The notes beneath the pieces were generated by a model that did no database searches, was not told the origin of the DNA, and saw nothing but the letters and a program-made list of their open reading frames with translations. From assembly GCA_964401845.1 (NCBI GenBank), contig CAYOAD010000001.1:5035-69034 (forward strand): 64,000 nucleotides of DNA, written 5' to 3'. The position numbers were made by a program, and so were the translations under genes. Below, one piece after another: positions 1 to 8,654 of this stretch; within the stretch, counting starts at the first letter, position 1, and every line of letters starts with the position of its first letter. Source of the DNA: CAYFKJ01 sp964401845 (GTDB taxonomy: Bacteria > Pseudomonadota > Alphaproteobacteria > UBA2966).

Positions 1-274
1 ACAGAACGGAGACCGGGCGGTCCCGCATATGGGCGTTGAGGGCGTCCCGCACGGTTCTTTCGTCGTGTTCCCCGCCAAGATCGATGTGGACGACTTGTCC
101 CAGCGCATGAACGCCCGCGTCGGTGCGGCCTGCGGCGAAAGCCGTGACGCTTTCCGCGCAAAATCCCTCAACCGCTTCCTCGATGACTTGTTGCACGGAA
201 AGGCCGTTCTCCTGGCGCTGCCAGCCGACAAAAGGCGTGCCGTCGTATTCAACGGTCAATCTGTAGCGGGGCAT
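1..274 (-). CDS. truA: tRNA pseudouridine synthase A, 5' part
   Basis: TruA isomerises uridines at tRNA positions 38-40 to pseudouridine. Reading the minus strand from the ATG at 274 gives a protein that starts MPRYRLTVEYDGTPFVGWQR, the family N-terminus, and then carries AGRTDAGVHA, whose Asp is the catalytic residue of this synthase class. Only about 91 residues of the usual 250 or so are present because the gene runs off the left edge of the window. It begins 10 bp after the fmt stop codon, so def, fmt and truA form one minus-strand operon, an arrangement common in alphaproteobacteria. Identity is clear despite truncation by the window edge. Confidence 0.93.
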   Translation of the reverse strand, partial: MPRYRLTVEYDGTPFVGWQRQENGLSVQQVIEEAVEGFCAESVTAFAAGRTDAGVHALGQVVHIDLGGEHDERTVRDALNAHMRDRPVSVL

Positions 275-284
275 CAGCGCCGCC

Positions 285-1208
285 TCACCGCGTCAGATCC
301 GCGCCCTTGGGCACCGGAAAGCCGCGCACCAGATCGGCGGCGGACATGGGTTTCTTGCCGCCGCGCTGAACCACGGTCAGCTTGAGGCCGCCGACACCGC
401 AGGCGATGGTAAGCTCACCGTCGAGCGTGCAACCCGCCGCGCCTTCGGCCTCGATCGGCTCTGCGCCGAGCACCTTGATGCGCTCTCCGGCATAGGCGAA
501 CCAAGCGCCCGGAAACGGCGCCAGACCCCTGATCTGGCGCTCCAGCTCGACGGCCGTCCGGGTCCAGTCGAGCCGCGCCTCGGCCTTGTCGATCTTGGCG
601 GCATAGGTCACACCTTCTTGCGGCTGCGGCGTCGCTTCGAACTGGCCATCCGCCAGGCGGAAAAGGGTGTCGACCAGCAGCGGCGCACCCAGCTTAGACA
701 GCTTGTCGTGCAGTTGGCCGGCCGTCATGTCCGACCCGATCGGCAGGGAGGCGCTGGCCAGCACGGCGCCGGTGTCGAGGCCTTCGTCCATCTGCATGAT
801 CGAAACCCCGGTCTCGGCGTCGCCGGCCATGATGGCGCGCTGAATGGGCGCCGCACCGCGCCAGCGCGGCAGTAGCGAGGCATGTAGGTTGAGGCAACCG
901 AGGCGCGGCGTGTCAAGCACGGCACGGGGCAGGATGAGGCCGTAGGCGACCACGATGGCCGCATCGGCCCCGACAGCTGCGAATTCATCGACAGCCGCCC
1001 GTTCCTTGAGGGAAACCGGAGTGCGAACTTCGATACCGCGCATCGTTGCGAATTCATGGATTGGAGAGGGTCTGTCCGCCTTACCCCGGCCCGCTGGCCG
1101 CGGCGGTTGCGAATACGCACAGGCGATGTCGTGACCCGCGTCAATCAGGGCGTCCAGCGTGGGCACGCCGAAATCCGGTGTTCCCATGAAAATCAGCTTG
1201 AGGCCCAT
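285..1208 (-). CDS. fmt: Methionyl-tRNA formyltransferase
   Basis: Fmt transfers a formyl group from 10-formyl-THF to initiator Met-tRNA. The 307-residue product has the family N-terminus MGLKLIFMGTPDFG and the formyl-donor/active-site segment NLHASLLPRWRGAAPI at residues 107-122, followed by a C-terminal OB-like domain, which is normal full length. The open frame extends about 69 codons further upstream, but that extension lies inside def and has no family character, so the ATG at 1208 is chosen. It lies 10 bp downstream of def, matching the functional pairing: Fmt adds the formyl group that Def later removes. Confidence 0.96.
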   Translation of the reverse strand: MGLKLIFMGTPDFGVPTLDALIDAGHDIACAYSQPPRPAGRGKADRPSPIHEFATMRGIEVRTPVSLKERAAVDEFAAVGADAAIVVAYGLILPRAVLDTPRLGCLNLHASLLPRWRGAAPIQRAIMAGDAETGVSIMQMDEGLDTGAVLASASLPIGSDMTAGQLHDKLSKLGAPLLVDTLFRLADGQFEATPQPQEGVTYAAKIDKAEARLDWTRTAVELERQIRGLAPFPGAWFAYAGERIKVLGAEPIEAEGAAGCTLDGELTIACGVGGLKLTVVQRGGKKPMSAADLVRGFPVPKGADLTR

Positions 1209-1218
1209 CGCGCCGACC

Positions 1219-1743
1219 TCAAGCCGGCTGTTTTTGCCGCTGAAGTTTCCGCAGCTTGCGCAGTATGATATTCCGGCGCATGGCCGAAATGTGATCAACG
1301 AACAAAATGCCTTCGAGATGATCCATTTCGTGCTGGATACAGGTCGAAAGCACCTCGCCGGCACGCATCGTCTGTTTCTTGCCCTCGCGGTCGAGGTACT
1401 TGATCTCAATCTCATCGGGCCGGACGACTTCGGCGAAATGCTCCGGCAGCGACAAACAGCCCTCCTCGTGAACGCGCTCGTCGGTTGAGGACCAAACGAT
1501 TTCGGGATTGATCAGAAACAGCGGATTGCCTTGTTCTTCGTCACGCGGAATGTCGATCACGATGGCGCGCTTCGGCACACCGACCTGGATCGCCGCAAGT
1601 CCGATGCCGACAGCGTCGTACATCGTGTCCAGCATGTCGTCCAAGAGACGGCGCATCTCGTCGTCGACCGCCTCGACAGGTTTGGAAACGACTTTGAGGC
1701 GCGGATCGGGCGCAATGATGATTGGCAGAACGGCCATGAACAT
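1219..1743 (-). CDS. def: Peptide deformylase
   Basis: Def is a metal-dependent hydrolase that removes the N-formyl group from nascent proteins. All three family motifs are present in the 174-residue product: GIGLAAIQ at 46-53, EGCLS at 94-98 (metal-binding Cys), and QHEMDH with the HExxH metal site at 138-142. A second ATG two codons in (1737, giving MAVLPIII) is an equally plausible start. It is the first gene of the minus-strand def-fmt-truA operon. The roughly 100-bp divergent gap to rmuC should hold both promoters. Confidence 0.97.
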   Translation of the reverse strand: MFMAVLPIIIAPDPRLKVVSKPVEAVDDEMRRLLDDMLDTMYDAVGIGLAAIQVGVPKRAIVIDIPRDEEQGNPLFLINPEIVWSSTDERVHEEGCLSLPEHFAEVVRPDEIEIKYLDREGKKQTMRAGEVLSTCIQHEMDHLEGILFVDHISAMRRNIILRKLRKLQRQKQPA

Positions 1744-1847
1744 ATCGCTGTTGTTGAAACAGCGCTCTAGGTAAGGCGAGAGACCGTGGTCGTCAAGTGC
1801 CGCGGCCGTGCTAGACTGGGTCTCCGTTCGATCAGTTTGCTGCGGGG

Positions 1848-2969
1848 ATGGCGCTCGTCATGGAAATTGCTCTTGTAGTCGTGGGCCTGGTGGCCGCGGT
1901 GTTGGCCGGTCTGCTATGGCGTCAAGGGCGCTCTGGGGATGATGACGCGGCCCAGCGCCGCCTGACCGAAACGACGGAACAACTCATCAAGGCACAGAAC
2001 GAACTTCAGGGACGGTTGGCGCAGGTGGCGGAAACCACGGCGGCCGGCCAGGCGGCCATCAGCAAGACGCTGGAGGAACGCCTTGACGGGGTGAGCAAGC
2101 GCATGGGCGACAATCTCGAGCAATCCTCGGCCAAAACGGCGGAATCTCTGGGTGAGCTGAAAAAACACCTGGATGTGATCGACAAGGCGCAGGCACGAAT
2201 TACCGGGCTCACGGAGCAGGTCGTCAATCTGCAGGACCTGCTGGCCAACAAGCAGGCACGCGGCGCATTCGGGGAAATGCAGTTGGAGGACCTCGTCACC
2301 AACATCCTGCCGCCGTCGATCTACACGTTTCAACATACACTCTCCAACAACAAGCGCGCCGATTGCCTGATCAAGCTGCCGGACCCGCCCGGCCCCATCG
2401 TGGTCGACGCGAAGTTTCCCCTGGAAAGCTATGAGGCATTACGGGCGGCGGAAGACGATGCCGGCCGCACCGCCGCCGCGCGCGCCTTCACCCAGGCATT
2501 GCAGGTGCACATCTCGGATATCGCAGAGCGCTACATCGTACCCGGCGAAACCGCCGATTCCGCTTTGATGTTCCTGCCCTCGGAAGCCATCTACGCTGAG
2601 CTGCACGCCAACTTCCGCAACGTCGTGGAACGCGCCCACCGCGCCAAAATCTGGATCGTTTCACCGACCACGCTGTGGGCCCTGCTCAATACCGTGCGCG
2701 CCGTCCTGAAGGACGCCCGCATGCACGAACAGGCCGGCGTCATCCAGAAGGAGGTCGGCGCCCTGATCGAGGACGTCGGGCGTCTCGACGACCGCGTCGC
2801 CAAGCTGCAGCGCCACTTCGGCCAGGCAGACGAGGACGTGCGGCAGATCCGCATATCCACGGAGAAAATCGTCAAGCGTGGCGGTCAGATCGAGGACGTG
2901 GAACTCGAGGATGAGCAGGTGGTCGAGGATTTCACGCCGCCCGTGGCGCGCATCGGCGGCGAGAACTAG
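1848..2969 (+). CDS. rmuC: DNA recombination protein RmuC
   Basis: RmuC-family proteins limit inversions and recombination at repeats and contain a nuclease-like core. The 373-residue product has one N-terminal membrane segment (about residues 5-23, rich in V, L and A), then a long Gln/Glu/Lys-rich coiled-coil region to about residue 135. The conserved RmuC domain follows (VVDAKFPLESYEAL, FLPSEAIYAE, PTTLWALLNTVRAV). An alternative start is the ATG at 1860. The stop codon overlaps the end of recR on the other strand by 4 bp, so the two genes converge with no room for a separate terminator. Confidence 0.92.
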   Translation: MALVMEIALVVVGLVAAVLAGLLWRQGRSGDDDAAQRRLTETTEQLIKAQNELQGRLAQVAETTAAGQAAISKTLEERLDGVSKRMGDNLEQSSAKTAESLGELKKHLDVIDKAQARITGLTEQVVNLQDLLANKQARGAFGEMQLEDLVTNILPPSIYTFQHTLSNNKRADCLIKLPDPPGPIVVDAKFPLESYEALRAAEDDAGRTAAARAFTQALQVHISDIAERYIVPGETADSALMFLPSEAIYAELHANFRNVVERAHRAKIWIVSPTTLWALLNTVRAVLKDARMHEQAGVIQKEVGALIEDVGRLDDRVAKLQRHFGQADEDVRQIRISTEKIVKRGGQIEDVELEDEQVVEDFTPPVARIGGEN

Positions 2970-3568
2970 GCGCCGTCGACCCTGGTGCGCGATTTGAGGG
3001 CGGCGCCCAAAGTGCCTTCATCAAGGTAGTCCAATTCCCCGCCGACGGGTACGCCGTGGGCAAGGCGGGAGACCTCCACGTTGCAGTCGCCCAGCAGATC
3101 CGTGATGTAGTGCGCCGTCGTCTGGCCGTCGACCGTGGCGTTCATGGCGAGGATAACCTCGCGCACGTCGTCCGACCGGGCCCGCGCGATCAGGTTTGAG
3201 ATGTTGAGGTCCTCGGGCCCGACGCCGTCGAGGGCCGACAACGTGCCGCCGATGACGTGGTAGCGGCCTTTGAAGATGCCCGCCCGCTCCAGCGCCCACA
3301 AATCGGCGACATCCTCCACGGTGCAAATCAATCCGGCATCGCGCCCCTGATCGCCGCAGATGCCGCAAGGATCGGCAACATCCAGGTTGCCGCACACCTC
3401 GCAGGGATGAACGCCGTCCGCTGCCGCGGCCAGCGCCTCCGCCAGGGGTCGTAGCAGGCTGTCCTTGCGCTTGATCATGAACAATGCCGCGCGGCGCGCC
3501 GAACGCGGCCCCAACCCCGGCAATTTGGCCAGGAGCTGGATCAGACGTTCGATGGAATTGGGTGTCAC
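2966..3568 (-). CDS. recR: Recombination mediator RecR
   Basis: RecR works with RecFO to load RecA on gapped DNA. The 200-residue product shows the full domain order: an N-terminal helix-hairpin-helix (LAKLPGLGPRSARRAALF), a four-Cys zinc motif (C56, C59, C68, C71), then a Toprim domain starting near residue 79 (GLICTVEDVADLWALE). The length is normal. It is the last gene of the dnaX-ybaB-recR operon, 10 bp after ybaB, an order conserved across many bacteria. Confidence 0.97.
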   Translation of the reverse strand: MTPNSIERLIQLLAKLPGLGPRSARRAALFMIKRKDSLLRPLAEALAAAADGVHPCEVCGNLDVADPCGICGDQGRDAGLICTVEDVADLWALERAGIFKGRYHVIGGTLSALDGVGPEDLNISNLIARARSDDVREVILAMNATVDGQTTAHYITDLLGDCNVEVSRLAHGVPVGGELDYLDEGTLGAALKSRTRVDGA

Positions 3569-3578
3569 GGGTCCCGTA

Positions 3579-3902
3579 TCAGAACGGCAATTTGAAGCCC
3601 GGCGGCAGATTGAGGCCGCCGGTCAGTTGCGACATCTCCTCCTGTACCTTGGCCTCCACCCGCGCCTTCGCGTCGTTGTGCGCGGCCACGATCAGGTCCT
3701 CCAGGACCTCCGCCTCGGACGGACTCATCAGCGAGGGATCGACCTTGAGGCCGCGCATCTCGCCCTTGCCCGTGAGGGTGACGGAAACCATGCCGCCGCC
3801 GGATTCGCCGGTGACCTCCATCTGGTCCATGCGTTCCTGCATCTCGCCCATCTTGGCCTGCATTTCCTGGGCCTGCTTCATCATTTGGCCAAGATTTTTC
3901 AT
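3579..3902 (-). CDS. ybaB: YbaB/EbfC nucleoid-associated protein
   Basis: This small dimeric DNA-binding protein of the YbaB/EbfC family is usually co-transcribed with dnaX and recR. The 107-residue product starts MKNLGQMMKQAQEMQAKM, the typical amphipathic N-terminal helix, and contains VTLTGKGEMRGLKVDPSL, the conserved family core. Its start codon overlaps the dnaX stop by 4 bp, indicating translational coupling. The function in the cell is assumed from the family and from context. Confidence 0.95.
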   Translation of the reverse strand: MKNLGQMMKQAQEMQAKMGEMQERMDQMEVTGESGGGMVSVTLTGKGEMRGLKVDPSLMSPSEAEVLEDLIVAAHNDAKARVEAKVQEEMSQLTGGLNLPPGFKLPF

Positions 3903-5671
3903 GCGTCTTCTTCTCCTTGGGGATTGTCATCATCGGCCCCGGCATCCGGAGCTCCGGTATCGAGCGAGACGTCCCGGACCTCCTTGATGACGGCGCCGGG
4001 GAAAGTTTCCAGCACCGCCTTGACCAGCGGATCCTCCTCGGCCTTTGCAACGCGCCCGCGCTCGTGGCTGGCGTTTTGCTCCGCCAGCGTCGGCGCGCCG
4101 TCTTCCTGGGATACCGAGACGACCCAGCGCCGGCCGGTCCAGTCACTAAGGTGCGCGCCCAGCTCGTTGGGCAATTTTGCGGGGGCCTTGTCCGTCAATC
4201 TAAGCTCTATGCGTCCGGCCTCAAAGTGTACGAGGTGGACATTGTCCGTCAGGTGCGTGCCGAGAACGGCCTCTTTCCGATCGCGCACCAGATCCACGAC
4301 GGCGGCGAAATCCGGCAGATCGATCCCCGCCTGCGGCTGATCTTCGACCACGGTTTCCGACTGCAGGGCGGCCTGCGGCGCCGTTTCGGCACCCCCAACA
4401 ACACCAGCGGCAGGTGTGGAGGAAACGGCATTTGTGCTTGCCGCCGGAGCGTGACCGGTGCCTGCCGATCGCGCGCCCAATGACGTGGCGGTGTCACCGC
4501 CGCCTGCCTCGATGCGTTGCACCAGATCGGCGGGGGCAGGCAAATCGGCGGCGTAGGCCAGACGCACCAGCACCATTTCAACCGCTGCAATGGGAGACGG
4601 CGCCGTGCGCGCTTCGCCCAGCCCCTTGAGCAGCATCTGCCAGGTCCTGGTGAGAACCGGCATGGTTAGCTTTTCGGCGAATTCTCCGCCCCGGACGCGT
4701 TCCGCCTCGGGCACGGTGACGTCATCGGCCGCCGACGGCGCGACCTTCAGGCGGGTCAACCAGTGGGTCAGGTCCAGCAGATCCTGCAGCACGACGACCG
4801 GATCGGCCCCGCCGTTGTAGAGCGCCCGCAATCCCGTCAACGCCGCCGCGATGTCGCCCGACAGGAGCTGTTCGAAGAGATCGAAAATGCCGGTGCGGTC
4901 GGCCAACCCCAGCATGGCCCGGACTTCGCCGCCCGTGACCACCTCGCCGCCGTGCGCGATGGCCCGGTCGAGCAGCGAAAGGCCGTCCCTGACCGAACCG
5001 TCGGCGGCGCGCGCCATCAAGGCGATAGCCTCGTCTTCGAGCTTCGCGCCTTCCTGGTCGGCAAGAGCCGAAAAGTGCGCCGCCAGGACGTCGGCCTCTA
5101 CTCGGCGCAGGTCGAAGCGCTGGCAACGCGACAGGACGGTGACGGGGACTTTGCGGATTTCGGTGGTGGCGAAGATGAATTTGACGTGCGGCGGCGGCTC
5201 TTCCAGCGTCTTGAGCAGGGCATTGAAGGCGTTGCGCGACAGCATGTGGATTTCATCGATGATGTAGACTTTGTAGCGCGCCGAGACAGGCGCGTATTTT
5301 ACGCCTTCGATGATGTCGCGGATGTCGTCGACGCCGGTGCGGCTGGCGGCGTCCATCTCCAGCACGTCGACGTGGCGGTCCTCGGCGATGGCAAGGCAGG
5401 CGTCGCATTGGCCGCAGGGCGTGATGGTCGGGGCGTCTTGAGAGCCGTCGGCACCGGTGCAGTTGAGGGCGCGGGCGATGATGCGGGCCGTCGTGGTCTT
5501 GCCGATGCCGCGGACGCCGGTGAGGATGAAGGCGTGCGCCAGGCGGTCCCGGTCAATGGCATTGGCCAGGGTACGCACCATGGCCTCCTGCCCCACCAGT
5601 TCATCGAACGTCGATGGCCGGTACTTACGGGCCAGAACGCGATACGGGGTTTGGGGACTGGAGTCGGACAT
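3899..5671 (-). CDS. dnaX: DNA polymerase III gamma/tau subunit
   Basis: DnaX is the clamp-loader ATPase of the replisome. The 590-residue product has Walker A (GVRGIGKT, 52-59), a four-Cys zinc module (C71, C86, C89, C92) and Walker B (DEIH, 139-142), then the helical collar and a long Ala/Pro-rich tau-like tail. The open frame continues upstream to 5788 but would run through the SRP RNA gene. The ATG at 5671, preceded by an AGGAA ribosome-binding site and followed by MSDSSPQTPYRVLARKYRP, is the better start. Whether a shorter gamma form is made by frameshifting cannot be judged by eye. Confidence 0.95.
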   Translation of the reverse strand: MSDSSPQTPYRVLARKYRPSTFDELVGQEAMVRTLANAIDRDRLAHAFILTGVRGIGKTTTARIIARALNCTGADGSQDAPTITPCGQCDACLAIAEDRHVDVLEMDAASRTGVDDIRDIIEGVKYAPVSARYKVYIIDEIHMLSRNAFNALLKTLEEPPPHVKFIFATTEIRKVPVTVLSRCQRFDLRRVEADVLAAHFSALADQEGAKLEDEAIALMARAADGSVRDGLSLLDRAIAHGGEVVTGGEVRAMLGLADRTGIFDLFEQLLSGDIAAALTGLRALYNGGADPVVVLQDLLDLTHWLTRLKVAPSAADDVTVPEAERVRGGEFAEKLTMPVLTRTWQMLLKGLGEARTAPSPIAAVEMVLVRLAYAADLPAPADLVQRIEAGGGDTATSLGARSAGTGHAPAASTNAVSSTPAAGVVGGAETAPQAALQSETVVEDQPQAGIDLPDFAAVVDLVRDRKEAVLGTHLTDNVHLVHFEAGRIELRLTDKAPAKLPNELGAHLSDWTGRRWVVSVSQEDGAPTLAEQNASHERGRVAKAEEDPLVKAVLETFPGAVIKEVRDVSLDTGAPDAGADDDNPQGEEDA

Positions 5672-5696
5672 ATTTCCTGAAGCGGGAAAATCGGGT

Positions 5697-5794
5697 GGGA
5701 GGCTGGATAACCGACCCGAACAAAAACTCGTTACGGCTGCTTCCTTCCGGACCTGACCGGGTTGGCGAGACGTCCGTCCGATCACCAACCTCCC
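5697..5794 (-). ncRNA. ffs: Signal recognition particle RNA (4.5S type)
   Basis: The minus strand contains GGTCAGGTCCGGAAGGAAGC followed by AGCC, the near-invariant Ffh-binding domain of bacterial 4.5S RNA, which includes the GGAA tetraloop and the asymmetric internal loop. The ends pair as GGGAGG with CCTCCC, and inner segments (GGTTGG with the opposite strand) continue the long hairpin, for roughly 98 nt. A TATAGT box lies just upstream of the 5' end (about 5801-5806 region, minus strand). The 3' end is about 25 nt before the dnaX start. This location directly ahead of dnaX is familiar in alphaproteobacteria. Exact ends are estimated from pairing. Confidence 0.9.
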
Positions 5795-5877
5795 AAACCC
5801 ACTATATCAAGGAAAACGCGCCGAAGCGCAAGATTCAGTTTTGCGGCGGCGGAATGCTTGTGTCAATCTCCCGGACC

Positions 5878-6828
5878 ATGGATATACCGCTACCCACCGA
5901 CCCCCACATTTTCGGCGGTGCGCCGCTCGACCGGGACGCCAACATCCGCCGCGACGAGGCAGCCATCGAGGCTCTCAAGGCGAGCGACAATGCCCGGTTT
6001 TTGCCGTTTTGGGACCTGCGCGGGCTGATCGTTCCGGGCGAGCAACCGGAGCTTGCCTGGCTGCCCATGAGCGAGTTGGAGGCGATCGCCGAAGACCGGG
6101 CCGAAGTCGTCTACCTCGGCCTGGACGGCGACGCGCCGTGTTTCGCCGTCGGCCTGGCCGGAGAAGCCAATCCGACCAAGGACGGCAGCCTCGAAGGCCG
6201 GGGCAAGTTTATCGACGCCCGCACCATCGCGACGCAGTTGGGCGGACCTGACACTGCCATCCTCGCCCAGGGGCGCTCCCTGATCGATTGGCATGCGCGG
6301 CATCGCTTCTGCGCCGCCTGCGGCGAGCCGACCGAGGTAAAATCGGCGGGAAATTCCCGCACTTGTCCCGCCTGCAATGCCGAACACTTCCCGCGCACCG
6401 ACCCGGTCGCCATCATGCTGGTAATCCGCGACGGAAAGTGCCTGCTGGGGCGGAAGAACATGTTTCCGGAGGGCATGTATTCGGCCCTGGCCGGTTTCAT
6501 CGAACCCGGCGAGACCATCGAGGAAGGCGTGCGGCGCGAAGTCTTCGAAGAATCGGGCATACGGGCCGGCGAAGTGCGCTACCACTCGTCCCAGCCCTGG
6601 CCGTTTCCGTCGTCGCTGATGATTGGCTGCATCGCCGAGGGTCTGACGGAGGAGATCACCATCGACGAGCAGGAACTGGACCACGCCGCCTGGTTCAGCC
6701 GCGCCGAGATCGTCGAGGGCATGGAGCGCGCGCTGACCACCGCTCCCGGCGACGGCAAATTCCGCATGCCCCACCCCATCGCCATCGCCCATCAGCTTGC
6801 CCGGGCCTGGCTGGCGGAGACCAATTAA
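5878..6828 (+). CDS. nudC: NADH pyrophosphatase NudC (RNA deNADding enzyme)
   Basis: NudC cleaves NAD(H) and removes NAD caps from RNA. The 316-residue product has the family zinc ribbon (C145, C148, C163, C166), then a Nudix box (GFIEPGETIEEGVRREVFEE, from residue 206) and the NADH-pyrophosphatase signature SQPWPFPSSLM at 238-248. The start is uncertain: ATG 5854 would add 8 residues, and neither site has a good ribosome-binding site. The frame is open further upstream, but that part overlaps ffs and is rejected. The stop codon falls inside the long palindrome at 6823-6887. Confidence 0.93.
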   Translation: MDIPLPTDPHIFGGAPLDRDANIRRDEAAIEALKASDNARFLPFWDLRGLIVPGEQPELAWLPMSELEAIAEDRAEVVYLGLDGDAPCFAVGLAGEANPTKDGSLEGRGKFIDARTIATQLGGPDTAILAQGRSLIDWHARHRFCAACGEPTEVKSAGNSRTCPACNAEHFPRTDPVAIMLVIRDGKCLLGRKNMFPEGMYSALAGFIEPGETIEEGVRREVFEESGIRAGEVRYHSSQPWPFPSSLMIGCIAEGLTEEITIDEQELDHAAWFSRAEIVEGMERALTTAPGDGKFRMPHPIAIAHQLARAWLAETN

Positions 6829-6887
6829 ATGGGGACAGGTACACTTTTACGCATATTTCGTAAAAGTGTACCTGTCCCCATTTAATT
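6823..6887. repeat. Perfect 65-bp palindrome, REP-like
   Basis: Two 29-nt arms (6823-6851 and 6859-6887) are exact reverse complements, separated by a 7-nt loop (CATATTT). Each arm includes the core GGGGACAGGTACACTTTTAC. It fills the whole space between the convergent nudC and pheA genes and contains the nudC stop codon. From memory, GGGGACAGGTAC-like cores occur in repeats associated with REP-associated tyrosine transposases (RAYTs). No such transposase is in this window. Once transcribed it would form a very stable hairpin and could act as a bidirectional terminator or 3'-end stabiliser. Confidence 0.85.
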
Positions 6888-6891
6888 ATTG

Positions 6892-7761
6892 TTACTCGTC
6901 GTTTTCGACGCGTTCGGCGGGATAGACGCCGAGGATCTTGACGCGGCTGGTGAAGAATTCCAGTTCCTCCAGCGCCAGACGCACGGATCGGTCCTCGGGG
7001 TGGCCGTCGATGTCGGCGTAGAACTGCGTCGCGTTGAAACTGCCGCCGAGCTGATAGCTCTCCAGCTTGATCATGTTGACGCCGTTGGTGGCGAAGCCGC
7101 CCATGGCTTTGTACAGCGCCGCCGGCACGTTGCGCACATTGAAGACAAAAGTGGTCTTGAAGTCGCCCGTGCCGCGTTCCGGCTGGCGGCTGTCACGCGA
7201 CATGACGACAAAACGCGTGGTGTTGTGATGGGCGTCCTCGAAATCGGATTTCAGAACTTCCAGGCCATAGATCTCGGCGGCCAGCGATGAGGCGATCGCC
7301 GCATGCTCCGGATCGGCCAGCGCGGCGATATCGCGGGCGGCGCCGGCGGTATCTGCATTGACCTGCGGTTTCAGGCCGAGCTCGCGCAGACTGGTCCGGC
7401 ACTGATCCAGCGCCTGGATGTGGCTGTGCACGGTCGTAATCTGCTCGAGCTTGGTCCCCGGAACCGCCAGGAGCTGATGGTTCACGGGCTGGTAGTGCTC
7501 GCCGATAATGTAGAGGCCGGAATCAGGCATGAGGTGATGAATATCGGCGACCCGGCCGGCCTGGGAGTTTTCGATGGGGATCATGCCCAACGCGGCACGG
7601 CCTTCCTCAACCGCCAGGAAGGCGTCTTCGAAGGTCTCGCAGGCCATCACCGTCATGTCGGGATAGGCCTCCTGGCAGGCGAGATGGGAGTTCGCCCCCA
7701 AAGCGCCCTGGAAGGAGATCGTCGTTGCCGGATCCGTTCCGGCGGTGTCTGGCTTGCTCAT
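6892..7761 (-). CDS. pheA: Prephenate dehydratase
   Basis: This enzyme converts prephenate to phenylpyruvate in phenylalanine synthesis. The 289-residue product has the dehydratase domain (ISFQGALGANSHLA at the start, IPIENSQAGRV, and the catalytic-loop motif NTTRF at 180-184). A C-terminal ACT regulatory domain begins near residue 202 (FVFNVRNVPAALYKAMGGFA, KLES at 232-235), so feedback by phenylalanine is expected. There is no fused chorismate mutase. It lies 9 bp after kdsB on the same strand, and the pair is probably one transcript, a pairing familiar in alphaproteobacteria. Confidence 0.95.
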   Translation of the reverse strand: MSKPDTAGTDPATTISFQGALGANSHLACQEAYPDMTVMACETFEDAFLAVEEGRAALGMIPIENSQAGRVADIHHLMPDSGLYIIGEHYQPVNHQLLAVPGTKLEQITTVHSHIQALDQCRTSLRELGLKPQVNADTAGAARDIAALADPEHAAIASSLAAEIYGLEVLKSDFEDAHHNTTRFVVMSRDSRQPERGTGDFKTTFVFNVRNVPAALYKAMGGFATNGVNMIKLESYQLGGSFNATQFYADIDGHPEDRSVRLALEELEFFTSRVKILGVYPAERVENDE

Positions 7762-7770
7762 TTTCCGTCT

Positions 7771-8523
7771 TCAGCTGTTCGCGGCCGCGCCCAGTAATCC
7801 GCGCGCCCGTTCAAGATCGGCGGGAGTATCGACGCCGAACGGAACGCTGTCAACGAGCGCCGCGTCGATGCGCATGCCCGCTTCGAGGGCGCGCAACTGT
7901 TCCAATTTCTCTCGCTGTTCGAGCGGCGAGGGGGGCAGCGCGACAAATTTTTCCAGCGCGGCGCGGCGATAGCCGTAGATACCGATGTGGTGCCACAGGG
8001 GCCCGTCGCCGGTGGGGGCCGTGGCGCGCGTGAAATAGACGGCCCGGCCCTGGTTCGCTTCCGGGGCGAGCGAAATTACGGCTTTGACCACGTTGGGGTT
8101 GGTTTTCTCCGAAGGGTCGATGATTTCCGATGCCAAGGTGGAAATATCCACCGCGGGATCGCCAAGGGGCTTGGTCACCGCGGCAATGGCGGCGGGATCG
8201 ATGGTCGGCAGATCGCCCTGCAGATTGATGACCAGACCGTGCACACCCTCGGGGTCGACGTGGTTCAACGCCTCGAATACGCGGTCGGAGCCGGAGGCGT
8301 GGCCGGGATCGGTAAGGACGGCATCGCCCCCGGCAGCGCGAACGGCCCCGGCGATCTCCGCCTCGGCGCAAGCCACCACGACGGGCCCGATATCGGCTTC
8401 CATGGCGCGCCGCCAGACATGGACGATCATCGCCTCGCCGGCGATATCGGCCAGCGGCTTGCCTGGCAGGCGCACAGATGCCATGCGGGCCGGTATGATC
8501 GTGATCGCCGAGGTGTCCGGCAT
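7771..8523 (-). CDS. kdsB: 3-deoxy-manno-octulosonate cytidylyltransferase
   Basis: KdsB activates Kdo with CTP for lipopolysaccharide assembly, so the organism very likely has an LPS outer membrane. The 250-residue product opens with IPARMASVRLPGKPL, the nucleotide-binding signature, and contains ASGSDRVFEAL, NLQGDLPTI and GIYGYRRAALEKF, all conserved in KdsB. A longer reading to 8571 is open, but the ATG at 8523 gives the normal N-terminus. It is upstream of pheA and divergent from the cytochrome c gene. Confidence 0.95.
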   Translation of the reverse strand: MPDTSAITIIPARMASVRLPGKPLADIAGEAMIVHVWRRAMEADIGPVVVACAEAEIAGAVRAAGGDAVLTDPGHASGSDRVFEALNHVDPEGVHGLVINLQGDLPTIDPAAIAAVTKPLGDPAVDISTLASEIIDPSEKTNPNVVKAVISLAPEANQGRAVYFTRATAPTGDGPLWHHIGIYGYRRAALEKFVALPPSPLEQREKLEQLRALEAGMRIDAALVDSVPFGVDTPADLERARGLLGAAANS

Positions 8524-8654
8524 GTCTGCGTGATCCACGAAAAGAGGGGTCAAAACATTCGGTTGGCGCATTTATACGGCTTGCGTCCCATGGCGGGAAG
8601 CCGGTAATGTGCAGCCGCTCCCGCAACCCCCCAACCTGTCAACCGGATTTCGTT

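Noticed and set aside
1209..1415. N-terminal extension of Fmt into def
   Set aside because: The extra 69 residues are the shadow of def and contain no Fmt sequence; the ATG at 1208 gives the known N-terminus.
5672..5788. N-terminal extension of DnaX by 39 residues
   Set aside because: It would translate through the SRP RNA gene; the ATG at 5671 has a proper ribosome-binding site and gives the family N-terminus.
6823..6887. Reading the palindrome as a simple rho-independent terminator
   Set aside because: A 29-bp perfect arm is far longer than normal terminators and no U-tract follows the stem; a repeat-element origin explains it better, though it may terminate transcription.
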